Positions 7,374 through 16,037 of a DNA stretch of 28,932 nucleotides are shown one piece after another. Source of the DNA: an uncultured Lachnospiraceae bacterium (GTDB lineage Bacteria > Bacillota > Clostridia > Lachnospirales > Lachnospiraceae). The DNA lies in contig CALFCS010000033.1 of assembly GCA_937950565.1 (NCBI GenBank), positions 1 to 28,932 on the forward strand, read 5' to 3'. How positions within the stretch are numbered: the stretch's first letter is position 1; every line of letters starts with the position of its first letter. The notes beneath the pieces are model-generated. The model made no database searches, was not told where the DNA came from, and saw only the letters and a program-made list of their open reading frames with translations. The position numbers were made by a program, and so were the translations under genes.

Positions 7374-7899
7374 ACAAAGAATCAAAAAACTTCGAAGCGG
7401 CCTGGAGCCATTGCTATGGAAAGAGAAGACAGAGATGATCACAGATGCCGTTATTCATCACAGATGGTTCCGGGAGGCGGCGGATATTTACTGTTATATC
7501 GATTTTAACCAGGAAGTCGGGACGTCCGGACTGATAAAAGAGGCATGGAAACAGGGAAAGAATGTGTGGGTTCCGAAAGTATCGGGAGAAACTATGGAAT
7601 TCTATTCTCTGACTTCTTTTGAAGAGCTTGTGCCGGGCGCATATGGTATTTTGGAACCGGATGATACGGCTGTATCTGAACCGAAGAATGGTCTGATGCT
7701 TGTACCGGGAGTTGCTTTTGATAAGCTTAGAAACCGGATTGGATATGGAAAGGGATATTATGACAGATATTTGAAGGCACATCCCCTTCTTCATACAATC
7801 GCGCTGGCATTTGACCTGCAGATTGTAAGCAGGATAGAAGCGCAGGCACAGGATGTAAAGCCGGAACTTCTCCTGACAGAATCCTGTATTTATAAATGA
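7342..7899 (+). CDS. 5-formyltetrahydrofolate cyclo-ligase
   Basis: This 185-residue protein has the closing motif of the 5-FTHF cyclo-ligase (YgfA/MTHFS) family as RIGYGKGYYDRYL, with GYGKGYYD at residues 134-141. It also has PGVAFD just before and a basic N-terminal helix EIRQRIKKLRSGL. The enzyme converts 5-formyl-THF to 5,10-methenyl-THF with ATP, recycling a storage or inhibitory folate in the cytosol. There is no ATG start: GTG at 7342 lacks a Shine-Dalgarno, while TTG at 7351 has GGGTGA just upstream and would give a family-like N-terminus. Either start lies inside the DUF896 gene, so initiation probably depends on upstream translation. Confidence 0.92.
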   Translation: MKNLEQKKEIRQRIKKLRSGLEPLLWKEKTEMITDAVIHHRWFREAADIYCYIDFNQEVGTSGLIKEAWKQGKNVWVPKVSGETMEFYSLTSFEELVPGAYGILEPDDTAVSEPKNGLMLVPGVAFDKLRNRIGYGKGYYDRYLKAHPLLHTIALAFDLQIVSRIEAQAQDVKPELLLTESCIYK

Positions 7900-7928
7900 T
7901 AAAACAATAGAAAAAGAGGCGGTGTAAA

Positions 7929-8105
7929 ATGACTTTACCAAAAGACCCGGTGATGTTATTAAGTGTAATTAATACAAAATTGAGAGATGAGTATCCGGAC
8001 CTGGATGCTTTGTGTGAAGATATGCAGGTGGATAAGAACAGATTGCTTGATATACTGAAAGGAATTGATTATGAATATGATGAAGCAAGACATCAGTTTG
8101 TCTAG
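7929..8105 (+). CDS. DUF4250 small protein
   Basis: This 58-residue protein begins MTLPKDPVMLLSVINTKLRD and ends DYEYDEARHQFV, which I recognise as the DUF4250 family found in Clostridia. Its middle (LDALCEDMQVDKNRLLDIL) looks like a small helix-turn-helix-type fold, as in DNA-binding helical domains; function is unknown. The ATG follows AGAGGCGGTG, a strong ribosome site. The last 35 bases overlap the miaB start and include part of its initiation region, so translation of the two is probably coupled. Confidence 0.85.
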   Translation: MTLPKDPVMLLSVINTKLRDEYPDLDALCEDMQVDKNRLLDILKGIDYEYDEARHQFV

Positions 8106-9510
8106 TGAAGCGCCGGTGGAGGAGCCGGAGCGCCAGTATTATTATATTGAAAAGGCAAGACATTATGTGGCGGAAAAATCCAGGAAAGCCGGCAGGTCAT
8201 TAACTGCCTGTGTCACGACGTTTGGCTGTCAGATGAATGCCCGCGATTCGGAAAAGCTTCGCGGCATCCTGGAGCAGATTGGGTATGAGACAGCATCAGA
8301 AGAGGAGGCAGATTTTGTTATTTACAATACTTGTACTGTCCGGGAAAATGCGAATACAAGAGTATATGGAAGGCTAGGCCAGTTAAAGCCCAGAAAAAAG
8401 GCGAACCCTGATATGATGATTGGGCTTTGCGGCTGTATGATGCAGGAGCCCGAGGTTGTGGAGAAGCTGAAAAAGAGTTACCGGTTTGTTGATGTTATAT
8501 TTGGTACCCATAATATTTATAAATTTGCCGAACTGCTTGTTACCTGTTTTGAGTCTGGAAGAATGGTGATTGACATCTGGAAGGACACCGATAAAATTGT
8601 AGAGAATCTTCCAAATAAACGTAAATATCCGTTTAAGTCCGGAGTAAATGTCATGTTCGGGTGTAATAACTTTTGCAGCTATTGTATCGTCCCTTATGTG
8701 AGAGGAAGGGAGAGAAGCAGGGATCCGGAAGCAATTTTAAAAGAAATCAAACGGCTTGCCGCAGATGGAGTTACGGAAGTGATGCTTCTGGGGCAGAATG
8801 TAAATTCTTATGGCAAGACATTAGATACACCCATCACATTTGCACAATTACTGGAAAAGATAGAACAGATAGAAGGAATCCGGCGAATTCGTTTTATGAC
8901 GTCCCATCCGAAAGATTTGTCTGATGAACTGATTGAAGTGATGAAGCATTCCAAGAAAATCTGTCGTCATCTGCATTTGCCGGTGCAATCCGGAAGTACG
9001 GAGATTTTAAATAAAATGAACCGCCGTTATACGAAAGAACAATATCTTGAGCTGGCTGACAAAATTCGAAAAGCGATGCCGGATATTTCCCTTACTACGG
9101 ATATTATTGTGGGATTTCCGGGGGAAACAGAAGAAGATTTTCTTGAAACACTGGATGTGGTCAGGAAGGTACGGTATGACAGTGCATTTACTTTTATTTA
9201 TTCGAAACGTACAGGAACGCCTGCTGCCGCCATGGAGAACCAGGTGCCGGAGGAAATTGTGAAGGAGCGGTTTGACAGGCTGTTAAAGGAAGTCCAGCAG
9301 ATTGCTTCCGAGGTGTGTGCGGTTCATGAGGGAACGACACAGGAGGTGCTGGTAGAATCTGTAAGTGATCACGATGCTTCTATGGTGACCGGAAGGATGA
9401 GCAATAATTTATTGGTGCATTTCCCGGGAAATGCGGATATGATTGGAAGTTATATGCAAATATATTTAAAAGAATGTAAAGGCTTCTATTATATCGGCGA
9501 AGCTGTGTAA
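8071..9510 (+). CDS. miaB: tRNA-2-methylthio-N6-dimethylallyladenosine synthase MiaB
   Basis: This 479-residue radical-SAM methylthiotransferase adds a methylthio group to i6A37 of tRNAs reading UNN codons. The N-terminal UPF0004 domain has cluster-ligand cysteines 53 (TTFGCQMN), 88 (NTCTVRENA) and 122 (GCMMQEPE). The radical-SAM motif C-x3-C-x2-C is at 198, 202 and 205 in GCNNFCSYCIVPYVRGRERSR. A TRAM-type RNA-binding tail closes the protein. It has a 30-odd residue N-terminal extension rich in acidic residues. The ATG at 8071 is chosen over TTG 8065 because AAAGGA lies 7 bases before it; ATGs at 8077 and 8080 are also possible. MiaA, which makes the substrate i6A, is encoded at 14762-15736. 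Confidence 0.96.
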   Translation: MNMMKQDISLSSEAPVEEPERQYYYIEKARHYVAEKSRKAGRSLTACVTTFGCQMNARDSEKLRGILEQIGYETASEEEADFVIYNTCTVRENANTRVYGRLGQLKPRKKANPDMMIGLCGCMMQEPEVVEKLKKSYRFVDVIFGTHNIYKFAELLVTCFESGRMVIDIWKDTDKIVENLPNKRKYPFKSGVNVMFGCNNFCSYCIVPYVRGRERSRDPEAILKEIKRLAADGVTEVMLLGQNVNSYGKTLDTPITFAQLLEKIEQIEGIRRIRFMTSHPKDLSDELIEVMKHSKKICRHLHLPVQSGSTEILNKMNRRYTKEQYLELADKIRKAMPDISLTTDIIVGFPGETEEDFLETLDVVRKVRYDSAFTFIYSKRTGTPAAAMENQVPEEIVKERFDRLLKEVQQIASEVCAVHEGTTQEVLVESVSDHDASMVTGRMSNNLLVHFPGNADMIGSYMQIYLKECKGFYYIGEAV

Positions 9511-9610
9511 ATGACAGGCGGATTTTTTGGGAATGAAATATCTGCCACCAATATTATGCGGAAAAATGTCCAAACTATGTAGAGAAATATATAGTGAGGG
9601 CATTTTTTAT

Positions 9611-10027
9611 ATGAAAAGATTAAGTGAGTATTTATTTCTATGGGCGGCCGGGGGCAGTCTGTATTATGGATTTGAGATTTTATTTCGGGGATTTTCACAC
9701 TGGAGTATGTTCGTGCTTGGCGGTATCTGTCTCGTTTTTTTTGTTGTACAGGGGCAGATGGTACACTGGGCAGATCCTCTCTGGCGACAGATCATAAGGT
9801 GCATTATCTTTGTTACCAGTATGGAGTTTATTACCGGAATTATTGTAAATAAATGGATGCATCTTGCTGTATGGGATTACAGTACCATGCCGCTGCAATT
9901 GTTTGGACAGATCTGTCTACCCTTTATGATTATTTTTTCAGGATTGTGTGCGGTAGGAATCCCTCTTGGCGGATATTTGTTATACTGGATCTACGGGGAG
10001 GAAAAGCCAGAGTATCATGTGCTGTGA
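9611..10027 (+). CDS. Putative ABC-transporter-type integral membrane protein (PF06541-like)
   Basis: This 138-residue protein has four or so hydrophobic helices. The segment YYGFEILFRGFSHWSM followed by VLGGICLVFF is characteristic of the clostridial family annotated as putative ABC-transporter type IV, whose real function is not established. Later segments (SMEFITGIIVNKW, LAVWDYSTMP) fit as well. An upstream in-frame start at 9527 exists, but it would add a hydrophilic 28-residue leader; the ATG at 9611 has GAGGG ten bases before it and begins just ahead of the first membrane helix. It is 100 bases after miaB; I see no clear promoter or terminator in that gap. Confidence 0.72.
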   Translation: MKRLSEYLFLWAAGGSLYYGFEILFRGFSHWSMFVLGGICLVFFVVQGQMVHWADPLWRQIIRCIIFVTSMEFITGIIVNKWMHLAVWDYSTMPLQLFGQICLPFMIIFSGLCAVGIPLGGYLLYWIYGEEKPEYHVL

Positions 10028-10058
10028 CAGGTTTCTTGCTTTTTGAAAAAAGTCTGCC

Positions 10059-10087
10059 TTTAAAATCTGGTATAAAAATGCTATAAT
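10059..10087 (+). promoter_or_regulatory. sigma-A promoter with extended -10 upstream of mutS
   Basis: TTTAAA (10059-10064) and TATAAT (10082-10087) are separated by exactly 17 bases, and TG at 10079-10080 makes an extended -10 (TGcTATAAT). The predicted start near 10094 gives a leader of about 30 bases ahead of mutS. Confidence 0.68.
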
Positions 10088-10124
10088 AAACTGAAAAACT
10101 TTAAACAAAAGAGGAGAAACTAAC

Positions 10125-12770
10125 GTGGCTGAATTAACACCTATGATGCAGCAGTATATGAAAATTAAGGAAGAGTATAAAGACTGTATTTTGTTTTATA
10201 GACTGGGAGATTTTTATGAAATGTTCTTTGACGATGCTATAACTGCATCCAGAGAGCTGGAGCTTACGCTTACGGGGAAAAATTGTGGCTTGGAAGAACG
10301 GGCGCCCATGTGTGGCGTTCCTTTTCATTCGGTTGACGGATATTTAAACCGTCTTGTGTCAAAAGGATATAAGGTAGCTATCTGTGAACAGATGGAGGAT
10401 CCTGCTACCGCGAAGGGAATCGTCAAGCGGGAAGTAATTCGGATTGTTACACCTGGAACGAATCTGGATATACAGGCACTTGATGAATCAAAAAATAATT
10501 ATATTATGTGTATTGTATACATGGCAGACCGTTTTGGAGTGTCTGTTGCAGATGTCACAACAGGAGATTATTTTGTGACAGAAATTGAAAGCAGCAGCAA
10601 ATTATTTGATGAAATGTATAAATTTATGCCCTCTGAAATCATCTGCAATGAGGCTTTTTTTATGAGTGGCATGGACATTGATGATATCAGAAACCGGCTT
10701 GGAACTACCATCTATTCTCTGGATTCCTGGTATTTTGACGATGCGATTTGCGGAAAAACTTTAAAAGAACATTTTAAGGTCAGCACAATGGAGGGACTTG
10801 GACTTTCTGATTACGACTGTGGCGTGATCGCGGCCGGGGCGCTGTTAATCTATTTAAAGGAAACGCAAAAGACTTCCCTTTCCCATATGTCAAAGCTGAC
10901 TCCCTATACTACAGGAAAGTACATGCTTCTCGACAGCTCTACAAGGAGAAATCTGGAGCTTTGTGAGACATTAAGGGAAAAGCAGAAACGAGGCTCTCTG
11001 TTATGGGTGCTTGACCGGACGAAAACTGCTATGGGAGCGCGGACGCTTAGAAAATATATTGAGCAGCCTCTAATTGACAAAGAAACGATTGAAAAACGTC
11101 TGGATGCGGTTGCGGAGCTTAAGGAGAATGCTATATCGAGAGAGGAAATCCGGGAATATCTGTCTCCGGTATATGACCTGGAACGGCTTGTCAGTAAGAT
11201 TACCTATCAGTCTGCGAATCCACGGGACATGATTGCCTTTCAGAGTTCTCTGGCGATGTTGCCCCATATCAAATACATATTAGGAGAAATGAAAAGTCCA
11301 CTTCTTACAGAGCTTTATCAGGAACTCGATACGCTGGAGGATTTGTGCGAGCTTGTGAAATCAGCGGTCGCTGACGAACCGCCGCTTGCCATGCGGGAAG
11401 GTGGGATCATCCGGGACGGTTACAATGAAGAGGTAGACCGTCTTCGGCTTGCAAAGTCTGAAGGAAAGGAATGGCTTGCAAAGCTGGAAGAGAAGGAACG
11501 GGAAAAGACGGGGATTAAAAACCTGCGGATCAAATATAATAAGGTGTTCGGGTATTATCTTGAGGTTACGAATTCCTATAAAAATATGGTGCCGGATTAT
11601 TATACAAGAAAGCAGACGCTTACAAATGCAGAGCGGTATATTACCCCGGAATTAAAGGAACTGGAAGATACGATTCTTGGCGCGGAAGACAGACTTTATT
11701 CATTAGAATATGAGCTTTACCGCGAGATGCGTGATACGGTTGCAAAAGAGGTGTTAAGAATCCAGTCATCGGCCAGAATTATTGCCCAGATAGACACCTT
11801 TGCGGCACTGGCGCTTGTGGCGGAACAGAATCAATATGTAAGGCCTAAAATAAATGAAAAAGGTGTCATTCATATTAAAGGCGGCCGTCATCCGGTTGTG
11901 GAAAAAATGATTCCGAATGATATGTTTATTTCAAATGATACATATCTGAATGATAAAAAGGATCGGATCGCAATTATTACCGGACCTAATATGGCGGGAA
12001 AATCAACCTATATGCGCCAGACAGCACTGATTGTCCTAATGGCTCAGATAGGAAGCTTCGTTCCTGCATCAAGCGCTGACATTGGCCTGGTGGACAGAAT
12101 CTTTACCCGGGTGGGAGCTTCCGATGACCTTGCAAGTGGACAGAGTACTTTCATGGTTGAAATGACAGAGGTTGCGAATATTCTTCGGAACGCAACGAGT
12201 AAAAGTCTTCTGATTCTGGACGAAATCGGAAGAGGAACCAGTACCTTTGACGGGTTGAGTATTGCGTGGGCGGTTATTGAGCATATCAGTAACAGCAAGC
12301 TTCTGGGCGCCAAGACTCTTTTTGCGACCCATTATCACGAGCTGACAGAACTAGAAGGAAAAATCAACAATGTAAATAATTACTGTATTGCCGTAAAGGA
12401 AAAAGGAGACGATATTATTTTCCTCAGGAAGATTGTAAAGGGTGGCGCTGATAAGAGCTACGGAATTCAGGTGGCAAGGCTTGCAGGAGTTCCGGATACC
12501 GTGATAAATCGTGCAAAGGAGATTGTTGAAGAACTAATTCATACAGACATTACCGGAAGGATTAAAGATATTGCAGTTCAGGGAAGCGTCCCGAAAATTA
12601 AAACGAAGAAATACGATGAAGTGGATTTGGCACAGATGTCGCTTTTTGATACCGTAAAAGATGATGATGTACTGAAGGAATTAAAGGAGCTCGATATCAG
12701 TAATCTGACACCGATAGAAGCGCTGAATACCTTGTATCAGCTGCAGAGTAAATTGAAAAATAGGTGGTAA
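10125..12770 (+). CDS. mutS: DNA mismatch repair protein MutS
   Basis: This 881-residue mismatch-recognition ATPase has the mismatch-probing Phe-Tyr-Glu at residues 30-32 (GDFYEMF), with the adjacent APMCGVPFHS region. Core and clamp domains follow, then Walker A GPNMAGKST at 620-628, Walker B LLILDEIGRGTSTFDG and the FATHYHEL switch. Near the C-terminus QMSLF (837-841) resembles the beta-clamp binding motif, followed by a tetramerisation-type helical tail. The length is typical for a Firmicute MutS1. The start is GTG with AGAGGAG nine bases upstream. An extended -10 promoter precedes it, and mutL begins 2 bases after the stop, with its ribosome site inside the mutS end. Confidence 0.98.
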   Translation: MAELTPMMQQYMKIKEEYKDCILFYRLGDFYEMFFDDAITASRELELTLTGKNCGLEERAPMCGVPFHSVDGYLNRLVSKGYKVAICEQMEDPATAKGIVKREVIRIVTPGTNLDIQALDESKNNYIMCIVYMADRFGVSVADVTTGDYFVTEIESSSKLFDEMYKFMPSEIICNEAFFMSGMDIDDIRNRLGTTIYSLDSWYFDDAICGKTLKEHFKVSTMEGLGLSDYDCGVIAAGALLIYLKETQKTSLSHMSKLTPYTTGKYMLLDSSTRRNLELCETLREKQKRGSLLWVLDRTKTAMGARTLRKYIEQPLIDKETIEKRLDAVAELKENAISREEIREYLSPVYDLERLVSKITYQSANPRDMIAFQSSLAMLPHIKYILGEMKSPLLTELYQELDTLEDLCELVKSAVADEPPLAMREGGIIRDGYNEEVDRLRLAKSEGKEWLAKLEEKEREKTGIKNLRIKYNKVFGYYLEVTNSYKNMVPDYYTRKQTLTNAERYITPELKELEDTILGAEDRLYSLEYELYREMRDTVAKEVLRIQSSARIIAQIDTFAALALVAEQNQYVRPKINEKGVIHIKGGRHPVVEKMIPNDMFISNDTYLNDKKDRIAIITGPNMAGKSTYMRQTALIVLMAQIGSFVPASSADIGLVDRIFTRVGASDDLASGQSTFMVEMTEVANILRNATSKSLLILDEIGRGTSTFDGLSIAWAVIEHISNSKLLGAKTLFATHYHELTELEGKINNVNNYCIAVKEKGDDIIFLRKIVKGGADKSYGIQVARLAGVPDTVINRAKEIVEELIHTDITGRIKDIAVQGSVPKIKTKKYDEVDLAQMSLFDTVKDDDVLKELKELDISNLTPIEALNTLYQLQSKLKNRW

Positions 12771-12772
12771 AC

Positions 12773-14761
12773 ATGAGTAAGATTCAGGCATTAGACCAGA
12801 TAACGATTGATAAAATAGCAGCCGGAGAGGTGATTGAGAGACCGGCGTCTGTTGTGAAGGAATTAGTGGAAAATGCTGTGGATGCGGGAGCTTCAGCAGT
12901 GACAGTTGAGATTAAAGACGGCGGGATTTCTTTCATCCGCATTATGGATAATGGATGCGGAATTGAGAAAGAGGATGTACGTGCCGCATTTCTGAGACAC
13001 TCTACAAGCAAAATAAGGACAGTGGACGATCTGGTACATATTGGAACACTTGGATTCCGCGGGGAAGCATTGTCAAGTATTGCAGCCGTTGCACAGGTGG
13101 AGCTTGTAAGTAAAGCGCCAGACAGCGAATATGGAATCCGATACCTCATTTCCGGAGGAAAAGAGGAAAGTTTTGAAGAGACAGGTGCGCCTGATGGCAC
13201 GACTTTTCTGGTCCATCAGCTGTTTTACAATACTCCGGCAAGAAAGAAATTCTTGAAAACTCCTATGACAGAGGCCGGACATGTAGGGGATCTGATGACC
13301 AGAATTGCTTTATCACATCCTGAGGTTTCCTTCCGTTTTATCAATAACGGGCAGGTAAAGCTGCACACATCCGGGAATGGAGATTTGAAGGATGTCATTT
13401 ATCACATTTATGGAAGAGAGATTACATCGAATCTTTTAAATGCAGATTATGATAAAAACGGGATTCGTATTACAGGATATCTTGGAAAGCCGGTGATTTC
13501 CAGGGGAAACCGGAATTTCGAAACTTATTTTGTAGAAAACCGGTATATCAAAAGCAGTCTGGTGTCAAAGGCAATTGAAGACGGTTATAAAGATTTTTCC
13601 ATGCAGCACAGATACCCATTTGTTGTATTGAATATTTCTGTAGATGGTGAACAGGTAGACGTGAATGTTCATCCGACGAAGATGGATGTCCGGTTTGGAA
13701 ATCAGCAGGAAGTCTATAATGCTATTTATGAGGCTGTAAATGCGGGTCTTCACAGAGAAGAACTGATTCCACAAGTGACGATTGATTCTGTGCCGGGAAT
13801 CACACCGGAGTCAATGTCTAAGACAGGACCAGAACCGAAGAAGGAGCCAGTATCTAAGCTGGAGCCGGAGCCAAAGGGAAAGCCGGAGACAGACAACGCA
13901 TCTGTAAAACGGGAAGAACGTATCATACCTCCGCCGGAAAAAAGAGATTTGAATTATTTTATGGAAGAAATGAAAAAAAGAGTCGCTTCTTACCATGAAC
14001 GCAATTCCAGCGCGGAAGTTAAGGACAAAACAGCAGTGTTTAAACCGGAACGGCAGGCAGACCGGATCCGTGAGGCTGTGACGTATCAAGCCCGGCCGAA
14101 AAAGAAGGAAGAGGAAGCGCCGGACTGTGAACCCAGGCAGATGACTCTTTTCGAGGAAAGACTTTTGCAGGAAGAAGCCAGGGACAAGCACAAGATTGTC
14201 GGACAAATATTTGACACATATTGGCTTGTGGAGTATCATGATAATTTGTACATTATCGATCAGCATGCCGCACATGAGCGTGTGCTTTATGAGAAGACTT
14301 TAAAGGGAATGCGCACAAGAGAATTTACCTCTCAGATGATTCATCCGCCGATTATTTTGAATCTGACAATTCAGGAGGCAGAACTGCTTAGGACATATAT
14401 GGAACAGTTTACGAGAATCGGCTTTGAATTTGAAGAATTTGGTCAGGATTCCTATGCAGTCCGTGCCGTGCCCGATAATCTGTTCAGCATCGCAAAGAAA
14501 GAATTGCTCCTTGAGATGCTGGATGGTCTGTCTGATGGAATCAGCCGGAATGCGCCGGAAAGTTTGATTGACGAGAAGATTGCATCCATGTCTTGCAAGG
14601 CGGCGGTAAAAGGAAATATGCGGCTGTCTGCAGCGGAAGCGGATGCACTGATCGGTGAATTGCTTACATTAGAAAACCCGTATCATTGTCCGCACGGCAG
14701 ACCGACGATTATTGCAATGTCCAAACGGGAACTGGAAAAGAAATTTAAAAGGATTGTGTGA
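12773..14761 (+). CDS. mutL: DNA mismatch repair endonuclease MutL
   Basis: This 662-residue protein couples mismatch recognition to strand incision. The N-terminal GHKL ATPase has the expected ENAVDAGAS, DNGCGI and GFRGEALSSI motifs. A linker (about residues 345-450) is rich in Pro, Glu and Lys with PEPK-type repeats. QMTLF at 456-460 looks like a beta-clamp binding motif. The C-terminal domain carries the metal-dependent endonuclease motif DQHAAHERVLYE (Asp496, His498, Glu502, Glu507), plus SCKAAVKG and CPHGRPT, so it is the nicking type rather than the E. coli type. The ATG at 12773 is chosen over GTG 12764 because AGGTGG lies at the right distance. miaA starts directly at the stop. Confidence 0.97.
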   Translation: MSKIQALDQITIDKIAAGEVIERPASVVKELVENAVDAGASAVTVEIKDGGISFIRIMDNGCGIEKEDVRAAFLRHSTSKIRTVDDLVHIGTLGFRGEALSSIAAVAQVELVSKAPDSEYGIRYLISGGKEESFEETGAPDGTTFLVHQLFYNTPARKKFLKTPMTEAGHVGDLMTRIALSHPEVSFRFINNGQVKLHTSGNGDLKDVIYHIYGREITSNLLNADYDKNGIRITGYLGKPVISRGNRNFETYFVENRYIKSSLVSKAIEDGYKDFSMQHRYPFVVLNISVDGEQVDVNVHPTKMDVRFGNQQEVYNAIYEAVNAGLHREELIPQVTIDSVPGITPESMSKTGPEPKKEPVSKLEPEPKGKPETDNASVKREERIIPPPEKRDLNYFMEEMKKRVASYHERNSSAEVKDKTAVFKPERQADRIREAVTYQARPKKKEEEAPDCEPRQMTLFEERLLQEEARDKHKIVGQIFDTYWLVEYHDNLYIIDQHAAHERVLYEKTLKGMRTREFTSQMIHPPIILNLTIQEAELLRTYMEQFTRIGFEFEEFGQDSYAVRAVPDNLFSIAKKELLLEMLDGLSDGISRNAPESLIDEKIASMSCKAAVKGNMRLSAAEADALIGELLTLENPYHCPHGRPTIIAMSKRELEKKFKRIV

Positions 14762-15736
14762 ATGATGAAAAGACCATTAGTCGTCCTTACAGGCCCCACT
14801 GCTGTGGGAAAGACAAAGGCATCTATCGGACTTGCAAAAGCAATCGGCGGAGAAATTATATCTGCCGATTCCATGCAGGTATACAAATATATGAATATTG
14901 GCTCTGCGAAGATTCTTCCGGAAGAGATGGAAGGAATTCCGCATTACCTTGTAGATGTGCTGGAGCCATCAGAGGAATTTCACGTCGTGCGTTTTCAGCA
15001 GATGGCAAAAGATGCGGTGGAGCAGATTTATGCAAACGGACATATTCCGATTGTTGTAGGTGGGACAGGCTTCTATATTCAGGCGCTATTATACGACATC
15101 GATTTTACACAGGATGATGGAAATAAGGAGATACGTAAGAGACTTTCTGAATTTGTGCAGAAACATGGAGCAGAAGCTCTGCACGATAAGCTTCGGTGTA
15201 TAGATCCGAAATCTGCAGAGGTCATTCATGCAAATAATGTGAAGCGTGTTATCCGGGCAGTGGAATATTATGAATTAACCGGAGAGAGGATTTCCGAGCA
15301 TAATGAAAGAGAGCGCCAGAAGGAATCCCCTTATCAGTTTGTTTATTTTGTGTTAAATGATGACCGGGAAAATCTTTATGACCGGATTAATCTGCGCGTG
15401 GATCAGATGATGGAGAAGGGGCTTGTGGAGGAAGTGCGTTTCTTAAAAGAGAAGGGGTATACAAGTGATATGGTATCCATGCAGGGGCTTGGATATAAAG
15501 AAATATTTGATTATCTGGAGGGAAAATGTAGTCTGGATGAGGCTGTATATAGAATTAAAAGGGATACAAGACATTTTGCCAAAAGACAGATTACCTGGTT
15601 TAAGAGGGAGAAAGACATTATCTGGATTGATAAAAAGGCAGAAAACTATGATGAAAAGAGAATATTAGATACGATGTTGAAACATCTGGAGGGAGTATTA
15701 TGTTACGAAGATTATTTGGAGGTTCCAGATTTTTGA
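14762..15736 (+). CDS. miaA: tRNA dimethylallyltransferase MiaA
   Basis: This 324-residue protein transfers the dimethylallyl group from DMAPP to A37 of tRNAs, giving i6A, the substrate of MiaB. The P-loop GPTAVGKT is at residues 11-18, followed by GGEIISADSMQVYKYMNIGSAK and the GGTGFYIQALL segment, all family hallmarks. KRDTRHFAKRQITWFKRE near the C-terminus matches the tRNA-binding end. Two tandem ATGs (14762, 14765) follow a site AAAAGGA in the mutL end. The 3' end overlaps the next small gene by 37 bases, indicating coupling. Confidence 0.97.
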   Translation: MMKRPLVVLTGPTAVGKTKASIGLAKAIGGEIISADSMQVYKYMNIGSAKILPEEMEGIPHYLVDVLEPSEEFHVVRFQQMAKDAVEQIYANGHIPIVVGGTGFYIQALLYDIDFTQDDGNKEIRKRLSEFVQKHGAEALHDKLRCIDPKSAEVIHANNVKRVIRAVEYYELTGERISEHNERERQKESPYQFVYFVLNDDRENLYDRINLRVDQMMEKGLVEEVRFLKEKGYTSDMVSMQGLGYKEIFDYLEGKCSLDEAVYRIKRDTRHFAKRQITWFKREKDIIWIDKKAENYDEKRILDTMLKHLEGVLCYEDYLEVPDF

Positions 15737-16005
15737 AAAAGATGAACACACTTATGGAAGTGTATGCGAGAAGTCATAATGCTGAAATGACGTACAAAGA
15801 GCTTTTGCGGCTTGAACCACTGATACGGTTAGAAGGGGAACTGTATCTTTATCAGCTTAATAAGGCAGCGCTTTTATATGATATGAGACAGTTTCGCGAA
15901 GCAGCGGATATCGTGCTTGATATCCCGCCCTTTAATCCGGAGCTTGATGCACAGTGTGCAAGCCTGAAAACAAAAATTATGGAAGCGATGTCAAGAACGA
16001 GATAG
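15700..16005 (+). CDS. Small TPR-like hypothetical protein between miaA and the PLP lyase
   Basis: This 101-residue, strongly helical protein has a basic N-terminus (MLRRLFGGSRFLKK) and then two or three helix pairs. The segment AALLYDMRQFREAADIVLDI reads like a tetratricopeptide-type repeat, so a protein-contact role is possible; no function is known to me. The ATG has GGAGGG six bases upstream, which argues that it is really translated although it starts 37 bases inside miaA. In many Clostridia hfq occupies the position after miaA; this is not an Hfq. The gene ends 32 bases before the next start. Confidence 0.68.
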   Translation: MLRRLFGGSRFLKKMNTLMEVYARSHNAEMTYKELLRLEPLIRLEGELYLYQLNKAALLYDMRQFREAADIVLDIPPFNPELDAQCASLKTKIMEAMSRTR

Positions 16006-16037
16006 AACATCAGATAACAGGAAGGAATCAAACAGGA

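Noticed and set aside
9482..9528. GCTTC/GAAGC hairpin at the end of miaB followed by a T-run
   Set aside because: The stem is five bp, lies within the coding end, and is separated from the T-run by about twenty bases, so it is not a proper terminator.
9527..9557. TTGGGA / TATTAT promoter-like pair upstream of the small membrane protein gene
   Set aside because: Spacing is 19 bases with a weak -35, and there is no extended -10. It is not strong enough to report.
9527..9610. N-terminal extension of the small membrane protein from an upstream start
   Set aside because: The extra 28 residues are hydrophilic and atypical, and the ATG at 9611 has a proper GAGGG site next to the first membrane helix.
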